A stretch of DNA of 64,000 nucleotides, taken from SAR202 cluster bacterium Io17-Chloro-G6 (GTDB lineage: Bacteria; Chloroflexota; Dehalococcoidia; UBA3495). Below the pieces are notes generated by a model. The model did no database searches. It saw nothing but the letters and a program-made list of their open reading frames with translations, and was not told the origin of the DNA. Made by a program: the position numbers and the translations under genes. Each line of letters opens with the position of its first letter. The first letter of the stretch is position 1. The DNA is taken from contig MUCT01000041.1 of the NCBI GenBank assembly GCA_002816585.1, positions 49,284-113,283 on the forward strand, given 5' to 3'. Shown in pieces: positions 1-8,544 of this stretch.

Positions 1-25
1 CGGTGAGTGGAGCGCGCATCGAACG

Positions 26-2110
26 GTGACCCAACAAAACGACACTCCAAACGCCGAGTCCCGGTTTCCGTTTACGGCCATCGTCGGTCAGACAGCTATG
101 AAACGGGCGCTGCTGCTGAACGCCGTCAACCCCAAGATTGGCGGCGTGCTGGTGCGGGGCAAGAAGGGCACAGCCAAATCGACCGCGGTCCGTTCTCTGG
201 CGGCCCTGCTACCCGAGGTCACCGTGGTCCAGGGCTGCCCATACAACTGCAGCCCGGAGGAACGGCAGGGTCTGTGCGGCCGCTGCGAGCCTAATCATGA
301 TGGGACACAGACGGTGGTCCGCCAGATACCAATCGTTGATCTGCCCGTGGGCGCAACCGAGGACCGGTTGGTTGGTTCTCTGGACATCGAAGAGGCCATC
401 AAGACCGGCAACCGGGTCTTCGAGCCCGGCCTCATCGCCTCCACCCACCGGGGCATCCTCTATATCGACGAGGTCAACCTGCTCAACGACCACCTGGTGG
501 ACATCCTGCTGGACGCCGCCGCCATGGGCCGCAACTATGTGGAGCGGGAAGGAATCTCGATCACGCACCGGTCGGAGTTCATATTGGTGGGCACCATGAA
601 CCCGGAGGAAGGCGACTTGCGGCCCCAACTTCTGGACCGCTTCGGCCTTGCCGTGGAAGTGGACGGCCGGTTCACCCTGGAAGAACGCCAGGAAGTCGTC
701 AAGCGCCGCATCGCTTATGAGGCCGACCCCCAAGGATTCATGGAGCGTTGGCGGCAGTCAGAGGAGGAAGAGAGAGAACGAGTGGTGCGCAGTCAGAAGA
801 CACTGCCCCAGGTGCAGGTGAGCGGCGACATCTTGACGCTCATCACCTCCATCTGCTCCGAGTACGATGTAGACGGGATGCGCGGCGACATCGTCATGTA
901 CAAGACCGCCAGCACCATTGCCGCCTACGAGGACCGGACCGAGGTCAACGCCGAGGACGTTCGCGAGGCGGCCAATCTGGCGCTACTCCACCGGCAACGG
1001 CGGCAACCCTTCCAGCAGCCCAACCTGGCCACCGATCAACTGGACTCCCTGGTGGACGATTTTCAAAGCCGGGACAGCCAAAGAGAGCAACAGGACCAAT
1101 CGCAAGACGGGAACCAAGGAGAGGGCGATTCTGAGCCCTCGGATTTAAGCCCGTCCGATCTAGAATCAACGGACCCCGTAACTGAGTCTGACCCGCCCGA
1201 CGACCCCGGCCCAGGCCTTTTAGGCCAAGAACAACGATTTGAAGTTGGCGACCCTTTCGCCGTGCGGCCTTTGAATCTGAAGCCGCCCGACAAGCGCTCC
1301 CGCCGCGCTTCCGGCCGCCGCAACGTCACCATATCCGATTCCTCGGCGGGACGTTACGTGCGTTCACGCCAGCCCGAGGGCAAAGCTTCGGGCCTGGCAT
1401 TGGACGCCACCCTGCGCGCCGCCGCCCCCCAACAGGCGGGCCGGAGAGCAGCATCCGAGTCTGCCAACGCAGTGTTGGTCGAGCCGTGGGATATCCGCGA
1501 AAAGGTCAGAGAGAGCAAGACCGGCAGTCTGGTGTTGTTCGTGGTGGACGCCAGCGGTTCCATGGGCGCCCAGCGGCGGATGGTGGCGGTAAAAGGGGCC
1601 ATCATGTCTCTGCTCTTGGACGCCTACCAGCGGCGCGACCGGGTGGGGCTGATCTCTTTCCGTGGCGCCCGGGCCGATCTGCTGCTACCGCCAACCAACA
1701 GCGTTGACCTGGCCCAAGTCCATCTCCAAGAGATGCCCACCGGAGGCCGGACCCCGCTGAGCGCCGGCCTGTTCAAAGTCCTGGAGGTAATTGAGACGGA
1801 GCGGATCAAGGACCGGGACGTGCTGCCCTTGGTGGTCCTGCTGTCCGATGGACGGGGCAATGTCGCCCAGGGGCCCGATTCCCCGCTGGACGAAGCTTCA
1901 GTCGCGGCGGGAATCATTGGCAATGACAAGATCCCTTCCGTGGTGGTGGACACCGAGTCGGGCTTCATAAAATTGGGCATGATCCAGCCGATAGCGATGG
2001 CCATGGGCGCTCAATACCTGAAGCTGGAAGACCTGCGGTCCGACAACCTGGCGGAGGCCGTGCGCCAGAAGATGCCCATCATCGGTGAAGCCCCGCCCCA
2101 CGTTAATTAG
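26..2110 (+). CDS. Magnesium-chelatase-like ChlI/ChlD fusion (AAA+ ATPase with VWA domain)
   Basis: A 694-residue AAA+ chelatase-type ATPase joined to a von Willebrand A domain. Walker A (GKKGTAKST) is at residues 45-53 and Walker B (LYIDE) at 145-149. A polar, acidic linker lies around residues 340-400, and the VWA MIDAS motif DASGSMG is at 508-514. This is the architecture of BchD/ChlD and of cobaltochelatase-type ATPase subunits, which drive metal insertion into tetrapyrroles with a large porphyrin-binding subunit. No such subunit and no other tetrapyrrole gene is in view, so the substrate is unknown. The GTG start follows a GTGGAG-like site. No in-frame stop lies between the window edge and this GTG, so an earlier start outside the window is possible. 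A strong terminator follows. Confidence 0.85.
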   Translation: MTQQNDTPNAESRFPFTAIVGQTAMKRALLLNAVNPKIGGVLVRGKKGTAKSTAVRSLAALLPEVTVVQGCPYNCSPEERQGLCGRCEPNHDGTQTVVRQIPIVDLPVGATEDRLVGSLDIEEAIKTGNRVFEPGLIASTHRGILYIDEVNLLNDHLVDILLDAAAMGRNYVEREGISITHRSEFILVGTMNPEEGDLRPQLLDRFGLAVEVDGRFTLEERQEVVKRRIAYEADPQGFMERWRQSEEEERERVVRSQKTLPQVQVSGDILTLITSICSEYDVDGMRGDIVMYKTASTIAAYEDRTEVNAEDVREAANLALLHRQRRQPFQQPNLATDQLDSLVDDFQSRDSQREQQDQSQDGNQGEGDSEPSDLSPSDLESTDPVTESDPPDDPGPGLLGQEQRFEVGDPFAVRPLNLKPPDKRSRRASGRRNVTISDSSAGRYVRSRQPEGKASGLALDATLRAAAPQQAGRRAASESANAVLVEPWDIREKVRESKTGSLVLFVVDASGSMGAQRRMVAVKGAIMSLLLDAYQRRDRVGLISFRGARADLLLPPTNSVDLAQVHLQEMPTGGRTPLSAGLFKVLEVIETERIKDRDVLPLVVLLSDGRGNVAQGPDSPLDEASVAAGIIGNDKIPSVVVDTESGFIKLGMIQPIAMAMGAQYLKLEDLRSDNLAEAVRQKMPIIGEAPPHVN

Positions 2111-2146
2111 CCTAGAAGCATCGCATCCGGCCTCCCGACAAAAAAC

Positions 2147-2175
2147 AGCCCCGGTGAATCCGGGGCTTTTCTTTT
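2147..2175 (+). terminator. Rho-independent terminator after the chelatase-like gene
   Basis: A perfect 8-bp stem (AGCCCCGG at 2147-2154 with CCGGGGCT at 2160-2167) encloses a 5-nt loop and is followed by a T-rich tract to about 2175. It lies 37 nt after the stop codon. Confidence 0.85.
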
Positions 2176-2380
2176 GCGCGCCAGTACCCAGCCGGAATGG
2201 CGGTCCAGAAGCTCCGTTGGCCCAAGTTGACGGCCTGATTGGAATCAGCGGTCAGGCCAAATGAGACCAGTTGTTCAGACCCGCGAAGCACTTAATAACC
2301 GGGCTGAAACCGGAGACCATAAGTGTTCCCGCAGGTTACATCTCTCTAGCTATACCAAATTTTAGACGGAAATTCACTAA

Positions 2381-3010
2381 ATGCAATCATCTTTTCAGTT
2401 CCTAAAATCGATCCCCAAAATCCTGAGCGGCGAAAAGGGCATAACAGGTCTGGAGACCGCGATCGTGTTGATCGCCTTTGTGGTGGTCTCCTCGGTATTC
2501 GCCTTCGCGGCATTGTCCACCGGAATGTTTGCCAGCGACAAGGCTAGAGAGACCATATCGGCGGGCCTGGCCCAGACTCGCGCCTCGATGCAACTCAAGG
2601 GCTCGATCATAGGAACCGCCAATTCCGCCACCGCCACCGGCACGATGACGACTATTTCGTTCCACGTGGCCCAGACGGCCGGTGGCGCGGATGTAGACCT
2701 GACCCCGGGCACCACTACAGTGAGGTACACCGACGAGAACCAGCACAAGCTCTTTTCTTCGACCACCGGTCTCACTGTCACGCCGGTCGGCTCTTCTGAT
2801 TCCGACAATCTGCTGGAGAATAACGAGGTGTATAAGATCGAATTGATCAACCTCGACACCAGCCTGCACGACACTGATAATGACACCTTGAAAACGGCCT
2901 TGGGTATCAAGACCACCTTCACCCTTGAACTTGTGCCCATCAAAGGCGCTGTGCTGCACCTCGAACGGACAACCCCCGTGTCCATGAATATCATCAACTT
3001 CCTGGACTAA
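2381..3010 (+). CDS. Archaellin-like (archaeal flagellin-type) filament subunit
   Basis: A 209-residue protein with a class III signal peptide. A short basic leader ends in SGEKG at residues 16-20, followed by a mature hydrophobic helix beginning ITGLETAIVLIAF. Cleavage is expected after Gly20 by a prepilin/preflagellin peptidase. The helix sequence resembles archaellins (GxGTLIVFIA type) more than bacterial type IV pilins. The rest is a Ser/Thr-rich, beta-type globular domain typical of filament subunits (about residues 55-209). The neighbours are housekeeping genes. No archaellum motor ATPase, platform protein or peptidase gene is within the window, so assembly genes must lie elsewhere if the filament is made. 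The start has only a weak ribosome site. Alternatives are a type IV pilin-like adhesin or pseudopilin. Confidence 0.78.
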   Translation: MQSSFQFLKSIPKILSGEKGITGLETAIVLIAFVVVSSVFAFAALSTGMFASDKARETISAGLAQTRASMQLKGSIIGTANSATATGTMTTISFHVAQTAGGADVDLTPGTTTVRYTDENQHKLFSSTTGLTVTPVGSSDSDNLLENNEVYKIELINLDTSLHDTDNDTLKTALGIKTTFTLELVPIKGAVLHLERTTPVSMNIINFLD

Positions 3011-3162
3011 CGGCTGTGCGCCTGGTCTGAGTGGCGCTTCTTCATGACCCGCCCCCACATCGATCAAGAGACTTGACCTCCAGCCCCGTTTACATCCCAT
3101 ACCGGACTTGATAACCTCGAGTGTGGTCTTTTCACTGGGATAGGTCACTTTCCCCAACCGCT

Positions 3163-3169
3163 AGGAGGT
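3163..3169 (+). promoter_or_regulatory. Ribosome binding site that sets the TTG start of glyS
   Basis: AGGAGGT stands 6 nt before TTG at 3176. The first in-frame ATG comes later and has no such site, so the TTG start is supported. Confidence 0.7.
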
Positions 3170-3175
3170 ACCCAT

Positions 3176-4558
3176 TTGGCCCGCTATATGCCCTACGCCG
3201 ACATGGACAAGATGATGTCTCTGTCCAAGCGCCGGGGTTTCATGTTTCAAAGCTCGGAGATCTACGGAGGTCTGGCTTCCACCTGGGACTACGGTCCTTT
3301 GGGAGTCGAACTCAAGCGCAACGTCAAGGAGGCCTGGTGGCGCACGGTTATCACCGGGCGGGACGACATGGTGGGTCTCGACGCCGCCATCCTGATGCAC
3401 CCTCAAACCTGGGTCGCCAGCGGCCACGTGGAGAATTTCTCCGACCCCCTGGTCGAGTGCAGAGAATGCAACTCCCGGTTCCGCCAGGACCACCTATTAG
3501 AGGCGACCGGCGTGGACCCAGAATCCTCGGAGGCCGCTGCCGCTCTCAAGGAATTGCGCTGCCCCAATTGCGGCGGAGAACTGGGCGAACCGCGCCGCTT
3601 CAACCTCATGTTCAAAACCTTCATGGGGCCAGTGGAAGACACAGCCAACGAGGTGTTTTTGCGGCCAGAGACTGCCCAGGGCATCTTCGTCAATTTCAAG
3701 AACGTGCTCGACTCGACACGCAAGAAGCTGCCCTTCGGCATCGGCCAGATCGGCAAGTCCTTTCGGAACGAGATTACTCCAGGCAACTTCACCTTCCGCA
3801 CCAGAGAGTTCGAGCAGATGGAAGTGGAGTTTTTCGTGAAGCCTGGCACCGACGAAGAATGGCTAGACAAGTGGGTCAAGGACCGCTTCCAATGGTACGT
3901 CGACTTGGGCATCCGGTCCGAGAACCTGAGACTGCGCAAGCACGGCGGCGACGAGTTGGCCCACTATGCCAAGGACTGCTACGACATCGAATACCGGTTC
4001 CCCTGGGGCTGGGCGGAACTGGAGGGGATCGCCGACCGCACGGACTTCGATCTGCGCCAGCACCAGGAAGCCAGCGGCCAGGATATGACCTACTTCGATG
4101 AATCCACCGAAGAACGAGAGGAGCAGCGGTATCTGCCCTACGTGATCGAACCATCCGGTGGCGTCGACCGGGCCACTTTGGCGTTCTGGTTGGACGCCTA
4201 CGACGAGGAGCCTGACGGAGACGCGGTGCGCGTGGTCTCCCACATCCACCGGGACCTGGCGCCGGTCACCGTGGCCGCTCTGCCGTTGAGCAGAAATGAG
4301 AGACTGCTGCCCACCGCCCGCCGTGTCTATGACATCCTCCGCAAGCACTTCAGGACTCAGTATGACGACGCCCAGAGCATCGGCCGCCGTTACCGCCGCC
4401 AGGACGAGATTGGGACTCCTTACTGCGTGACCATCGATTTCGATACCATCGACGATAACCAGGTGACGATCCGGGACCGGGACACCATGCACCAAACCAG
4501 AGTCCCAGTTTCGGAGTTGGTGGACATCCTAAAAGACAAAATAGAACACGCCTGGTAA
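3176..4558 (+). CDS. glyS: Glycyl-tRNA synthetase, homodimeric (alpha2) type
   Basis: A 460-residue class II synthetase charging tRNA-Gly. It begins with the typical block containing KRRGFMFQSSEIYGG, then DYGPLGVELKRN. A zinc-ribbon-like insertion has CREC and CPNC pairs near residues 96-130. Motif 2 lies around the FRNEITPGNFTFRTREFEQME region (about residues 197-217), followed by motif 3 and a C-terminal anticodon-binding domain. Its length fits the alpha2 family rather than the split GlyQ/GlyS form. A TTG start is chosen because AGGAGGT at 3163-3169 sits 6 nt upstream. No T-box-like leader was seen. birA follows 49 nt downstream. Confidence 0.95.
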   Translation: MARYMPYADMDKMMSLSKRRGFMFQSSEIYGGLASTWDYGPLGVELKRNVKEAWWRTVITGRDDMVGLDAAILMHPQTWVASGHVENFSDPLVECRECNSRFRQDHLLEATGVDPESSEAAAALKELRCPNCGGELGEPRRFNLMFKTFMGPVEDTANEVFLRPETAQGIFVNFKNVLDSTRKKLPFGIGQIGKSFRNEITPGNFTFRTREFEQMEVEFFVKPGTDEEWLDKWVKDRFQWYVDLGIRSENLRLRKHGGDELAHYAKDCYDIEYRFPWGWAELEGIADRTDFDLRQHQEASGQDMTYFDESTEEREEQRYLPYVIEPSGGVDRATLAFWLDAYDEEPDGDAVRVVSHIHRDLAPVTVAALPLSRNERLLPTARRVYDILRKHFRTQYDDAQSIGRRYRRQDEIGTPYCVTIDFDTIDDNQVTIRDRDTMHQTRVPVSELVDILKDKIEHAW

Positions 4559-4607
4559 CCGCCGCCGCAGCCGGGTTTTCATATAACTCCATTTACTCGA
4601 GTTTGAC

Positions 4608-5387
4608 ATGCCTCCTAATCTGGTTGCGGCCACAATAAGACAGGGGTTGTTCACGCGTATCGTTGGGCGGCGGCTCCTTTATTACCCGGAGCTTTCTTCC
4701 ACGATGGACGAAGCCGCAAAGCTGGGAGAAAGCGACGCCGAAGAGGGCGCTGTCGTGGTAGCTGAGGTGCAGAGCGCGGGCCGGGGGCGCCAGGACCGCA
4801 GTTGGGTATCCCAGCCAGGTAACTTGTTGGTATCAGTCTTGTTCCGTCCGAGCCTGGAAAAGCTTCCGTTCATCAGCATCATCGGCGGGATCGCCGCCGC
4901 CAGGGCGGTGCGCAAGATCACCGGGCTGGACCCCAAGATCAAATGGCCCAACGACTTGCTTACCGGCGGACGAAAAGTTGCCGGCATCCTGGCCGAGAGT
5001 GTCATCGCGGGGGATGCCGTATGGTATGCTGTGCTCGGCGTAGGCATGAACGTGAGCCTGAACACCGACGAAACTGAAGAGATATCTTCCTTCGCTACCA
5101 GCGTCAACGCCGCCGTGGGGCGGGAGGTGGCCCGGGAGGACCTGCTCCGCCAGTTCCTCATGGACTTGGACGCGCTTTACCTGGTGTTGGGCCAGGGGAA
5201 GTCCCCTATAGCCGAGTGGCAAGATTTGCTGGAGACCACCGGCCGGCGTCTGGTTGCAACCTGGGGAGACGACACTTTCAGCGGCGTGGCCGAGGGCACC
5301 GATGAATTGGGTAATCTGCTCCTGCGGCAGGATGACGGCACACTTCTCACCCTGACCGCCGGAGATGTCACGCTCAGTCCACACTGA
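4608..5387 (+). CDS. birA: Biotin--[acetyl-CoA-carboxylase] ligase
   Basis: A 259-residue biotin protein ligase that activates biotin as biotinyl-AMP and transfers it to a carrier-protein lysine. Visible family motifs are SSTMDEA near residue 30, the adenylate-binding GRGRQDRSW near residues 61-69, KWPNDLL, and KVAGILAE. A short C-terminal SH3-like cap follows (residues about 210-259). There is no N-terminal helix-turn-helix, so this is a monofunctional ligase and not the E. coli-type repressor. It follows glyS closely and precedes an SDR gene by 30 nt, so the three could share a transcript. Confidence 0.92.
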   Translation: MPPNLVAATIRQGLFTRIVGRRLLYYPELSSTMDEAAKLGESDAEEGAVVVAEVQSAGRGRQDRSWVSQPGNLLVSVLFRPSLEKLPFISIIGGIAAARAVRKITGLDPKIKWPNDLLTGGRKVAGILAESVIAGDAVWYAVLGVGMNVSLNTDETEEISSFATSVNAAVGREVAREDLLRQFLMDLDALYLVLGQGKSPIAEWQDLLETTGRRLVATWGDDTFSGVAEGTDELGNLLLRQDDGTLLTLTAGDVTLSPH

Positions 5388-5417
5388 CGCGTCCCGAAGA
5401 ACCTTTAAGAGGGATAA

Positions 5418-6224
5418 ATGCTGGAATCACTTAGCTTGGAAGGAAAATCGGTTGTCATAACCGGCGGAGGCACCGGCCTTGGCCTGGCAATGGTCAGGGC
5501 CATGGCCCGGGCCGGAGCGGACCTAGTGATCGCCGGGCGCCGCACGGGCCCCATCGAAGAGGCCGCAGCCGAAGCAATCAGCTTGGGAGTCAGTGCAACC
5601 TCCGTGGCAGCAGACGTGACCGACTCCGCTCAAGTGGCCAACCTCATGAAAACCTGCTTGCAGCAGTTCGGCAAGATCGACGTGTTGCTCAACAACGCCG
5701 GCGCCGTCTCCGACAACGTCCGAAAGCCCATCTGGGACCTGACTGACGAAGAGTGGGACCGGATCATGAAGGTGAACCTCACAGGTGCGTTCTACTGCTC
5801 TCGGGAGGTATCTCGGACCATGGTGGACCAGGGCCACGGCAAGATAATCAATGTGGCTTCGGGGTTCGGTATGCGTGGCGGACGGGATATTTATATGTAT
5901 TGTTGCAGCAAAGGCGGTATGATCCAACTCAGCCGAGTGCTCTCCTTCAACCTGGCCCGCTACGGAATCACCGCAAACACCATCGTGCCTGGCTTCGTGC
6001 CTACGGGTTCAACCGACACCATGTCCGCCAGCCTGCCCAGGGGAGGCGAGTTCCTGCCGACCGGCAAGCTGGGCAAACCGGAGGATTTTGGCCCGCTAGC
6101 CGTCTACCTGGCCTCGCCGGCCTCGGATTACATGACTGGCGAGATGTTCATCGCCGACGGTGGCGGCCTGGCCGGTGGCGTAACGCCCACTGGCCACGCT
6201 CCGGTCATAGCATTAGAAGCATAG
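5418..6224 (+). CDS. SDR-family NAD(P)-dependent oxidoreductase
   Basis: A 268-residue classical short-chain dehydrogenase. It has the TGGGTGLG nucleotide-binding loop at the N-terminus, the NNAG motif, the catalytic Ser of the NVAS strand, and the catalytic YxxxK as Tyr161-Lys165 (YCCSK). The C-terminal half follows the FabG-like pattern with a late ADGGG turn. The substrate cannot be read from the sequence. A diverged paralogue without the catalytic residues follows after a palindromic repeat, which suggests a duplicated pair that might associate. Confidence 0.85.
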   Translation: MLESLSLEGKSVVITGGGTGLGLAMVRAMARAGADLVIAGRRTGPIEEAAAEAISLGVSATSVAADVTDSAQVANLMKTCLQQFGKIDVLLNNAGAVSDNVRKPIWDLTDEEWDRIMKVNLTGAFYCSREVSRTMVDQGHGKIINVASGFGMRGGRDIYMYCCSKGGMIQLSRVLSFNLARYGITANTIVPGFVPTGSTDTMSASLPRGGEFLPTGKLGKPEDFGPLAVYLASPASDYMTGEMFIADGGGLAGGVTPTGHAPVIALEA

Positions 6225-6242
6225 ACAGAAGTCGCTACAGGG

Positions 6243-6310
6243 CTCCTTCGACAAGCTCAGGATGAGCGGTTAGCGGTGTTCTCCCGCTCATCCTGAGCTT
6301 GTCGAAGGAG
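6243..6310. repeat. Palindromic intergenic repeat, 27-bp perfect inverted arms
   Basis: The arms at 6243-6269 and 6284-6310 are exact reverse complements over 27 bp and are separated by 14 nt. The left arm begins CTCCTTCGACAAGCTCAGGA. It sits between the two SDR genes. A diverged relative is found at 18226-18300, so this is a dispersed element and not a local terminator. The transcript would form a very stable hairpin. Confidence 0.9.
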
Positions 6311-6394
6311 CGTTTGTGTCGTGTTTCCGGATATTGAAACCGTTTTTAGAAGCTTCAACAGATACCTAGCGATCACAGAGATAGGAGAAAGTAG

Positions 6395-7147
6395 ATGCCG
6401 GTCCTACCCGAATATGACCTTTCCGGCAAGACGGCCATTTTGGCAACATCAGGCGGCAGCGAAGCCCCCTTTCTAGGTCAGGCTTTGGTTGAGGCCGGAG
6501 CTAGTCTGTTCGCCGTTGCCCGCACCCAGGCGCTGTTGGACGCGGTCCTAAATTCCCTGCCAACCGGCTCCAGCGGCGCGGTGATGGACGCCAATGTTCC
6601 CGATAGCGCCAAGAATGTCATGGAGCAATTCGACCGGAACCACGTCAAGGTGGACATTCTAGTTAACGACGCCCGTAGCATGTATGCCCAACCCTTGGAG
6701 GAGATTAGCGTCAATGAATGGGACGCCGTCCAGACCCGGAATGCCAAGGCGCCCTTTCTGCTCTCCCAACAGGTGCTGCCCCGCATGGCCACGAACGAAT
6801 ACGGCCGGGTGGTCAACCTGATCTCCGAGCTGGCTGAAAGGGGCATGATCAACGGCTCGGCCTTCGCCGCCAGTCAGGCTGCCGTTTTGGCTCTGACCCG
6901 GTCCCTGGCGGTGGAGTGGAGCCGGTTCAACATTCGAATCAATACTATCGGCACCGGATTGATGGACACCGAGGGCCAACCGCTGGAGGCACAACAGGAA
7001 GAGCTGGCTGTCCGATACACCCCCCTCCGCCGCAAGGGCAATCCCAGCGACATCGGCCCCCTGTTGGTCTTCATGTGCTCCGAGTCCTGCGATTACTGCA
7101 CCGGGCAGCCGGTATATGTCGACGGCGGGCTTAACGCACATCCCTAG
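6395..7147 (+). CDS. SDR-fold protein lacking the catalytic motif (pseudo-enzyme)
   Basis: A 250-residue SDR-fold protein. It aligns along its length with FabG-like reductases, including the late VDGGL turn. However, the cofactor loop is degenerate (ATSGGSEAPFL in place of TGGxxGxG), NNAG is replaced by NDAR, and the catalytic YxxxK is Phe157-Ala-Ala-Ser-Gln161. It therefore should not catalyse the usual reaction. It may be a structural partner of the intact SDR upstream, by analogy with heteromeric SDR complexes that pair an active and an inactive subunit. A good GGAGAAA ribosome site precedes the ATG, and the frame is open throughout, so it is not a decayed pseudogene. Confidence 0.8.
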   Translation: MPVLPEYDLSGKTAILATSGGSEAPFLGQALVEAGASLFAVARTQALLDAVLNSLPTGSSGAVMDANVPDSAKNVMEQFDRNHVKVDILVNDARSMYAQPLEEISVNEWDAVQTRNAKAPFLLSQQVLPRMATNEYGRVVNLISELAERGMINGSAFAASQAAVLALTRSLAVEWSRFNIRINTIGTGLMDTEGQPLEAQQEELAVRYTPLRRKGNPSDIGPLLVFMCSESCDYCTGQPVYVDGGLNAHP

Positions 7148-7305
7148 CCTAATCTGGGCATGAACCGCCGTATCCGGAGTGCTGTCCTTTCCGTGCCGCC
7201 CGTCCTTGGAAGTAACGTTTGGGCTGATGTACAATATTTCCAGTCCCAAGGCGTCTCAAAACATCCGAGGCGTTCTTATTTATTTGGTACTTTCCGGCTA
7301 TTTTC

Positions 7306-8535
7306 ATGTACCGCCAACTGACCCAATCCAACGATACGGTCTCGCGCATCCAAGGGATGCGCGACCTGTCCGAAGAGCCCTTTCGCCACAAGCTGGGGTT
7401 GGAAGACCGGTTGCGCCAACTTCTCACTGGTTACGGGTACCGCCTGCTGGAGACCCCCGTCTTGGAGCCCACGGAGCTATTCATGAGGAAATCGGGCGGG
7501 GAATTGGCCTCCCAGCTATATAGTTTCACTGATGCCGGCAGTAGTGCGGTCAGCATGCGCCCGGAGTTCACCTCGCCAATCATGCGGCACTACTTGGAGA
7601 ACGCGGCCGAGATCTCCCTCCCGGCGCGTTGGCAGTACTGCGGGCCGGTATTCCGGTTTGATACCTCCCACCCCGAAGCCAGCGGCCAGTTCACCCAGGT
7701 GGGTGGCGAATTCATCGGCTCTTCCGAGATCACAGCCGACGTGGAAGTCCTGAATCTCGCCGTCGCCGTGCCTGCCCAGTTGGGACTGGAGGGCTGGAGC
7801 TTGCAACTGGCGGACCTGGACATACTGGACAGCCTTCTGGACCCGTTGGGCGTTTCCGAACGGGTCCGGTCCTTCATCATCCGGAGCATGCCGCGGCTTC
7901 GGGAGGGCCGTTCCGCCGTGCCCAGATTCCTGGAAGAAGGCAGGTACCTGCACCTCGTGGGAGGGGCAAACGGTCACCTAGACCCAGAAGACGCAGCCCT
8001 GCGCCAGGCGGTACAAGGCCTGGATGATGTGCAAGCAAGATCGGTGCTCCTGGGGCTGTTGCAATGGAATTCGGCTGACCAGCTTGGCCAGCGCACTCCA
8101 GAAGACGTGGTGGAACGATTGCTCAACAAGATTCGAGGCGCCGGCAGCGAAGACGGGCTACTCCAGGGACTGGAACTGGCCAGCGACCTGGCGGTGATCA
8201 AGGGCGAGCCTGACCAAGCGCTGGAGTCGGTTAGGAAAATCCTGGCATCGGTTGGCGCCAATCAAGATGCCGCAGACCGCCTGTCAGAGGTCGTTCGCCT
8301 CCTGTCCAACGGGCCGGACACGAAGGGACGGATCGTATTGGACTTTGGCCTGGTCCGAGGGCTAGCGTACTACAATGGGGTTATCTTTGAAGTAGGCCAC
8401 CCGGATTGGCCGGACTCCCTGGGAGGCGGTGGCCGGTACGATACCCTTTCCCGGGCGTTGGGCGGCGGCGGCGCGGTCCCGGCCCTTGGTTTTGCTTATA
8501 ACCTGGATGCCCTCATCGCCCTGGGCGCGAGTTAG
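7306..8535 (+). CDS. hisZ: ATP phosphoribosyltransferase regulatory subunit-like (HisRS paralogue)
   Basis: A 409-residue class II synthetase-like protein. It has the HisRS-type N-terminal block with LEPTELFMRKSGG, a motif 2 region (VFRFDTSHPEASGQFTQVGGEFIG split over residues about 110-133), the RGLAYYNGVIFE histidine-binding signature, and motif 3 with GGGGRYD near the end. It stops after motif 3 and has no C-terminal anticodon-binding domain. The second motif 2 arginine region is replaced by SGQFTQ. These traits and the hisG gene 9 nt downstream indicate HisZ rather than HisRS. The ATG has no clear ribosome site. It leads the histidine operon. Confidence 0.82.
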   Translation: MYRQLTQSNDTVSRIQGMRDLSEEPFRHKLGLEDRLRQLLTGYGYRLLETPVLEPTELFMRKSGGELASQLYSFTDAGSSAVSMRPEFTSPIMRHYLENAAEISLPARWQYCGPVFRFDTSHPEASGQFTQVGGEFIGSSEITADVEVLNLAVAVPAQLGLEGWSLQLADLDILDSLLDPLGVSERVRSFIIRSMPRLREGRSAVPRFLEEGRYLHLVGGANGHLDPEDAALRQAVQGLDDVQARSVLLGLLQWNSADQLGQRTPEDVVERLLNKIRGAGSEDGLLQGLELASDLAVIKGEPDQALESVRKILASVGANQDAADRLSEVVRLLSNGPDTKGRIVLDFGLVRGLAYYNGVIFEVGHPDWPDSLGGGGRYDTLSRALGGGGAVPALGFAYNLDALIALGAS

Positions 8536-8544
8536 GCCAGCGCA

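Noticed and set aside
3011..3175. Possible T-box leader before glyS
   Set aside because: No specifier-loop or T-box core sequence and no terminator/antiterminator pair could be found.
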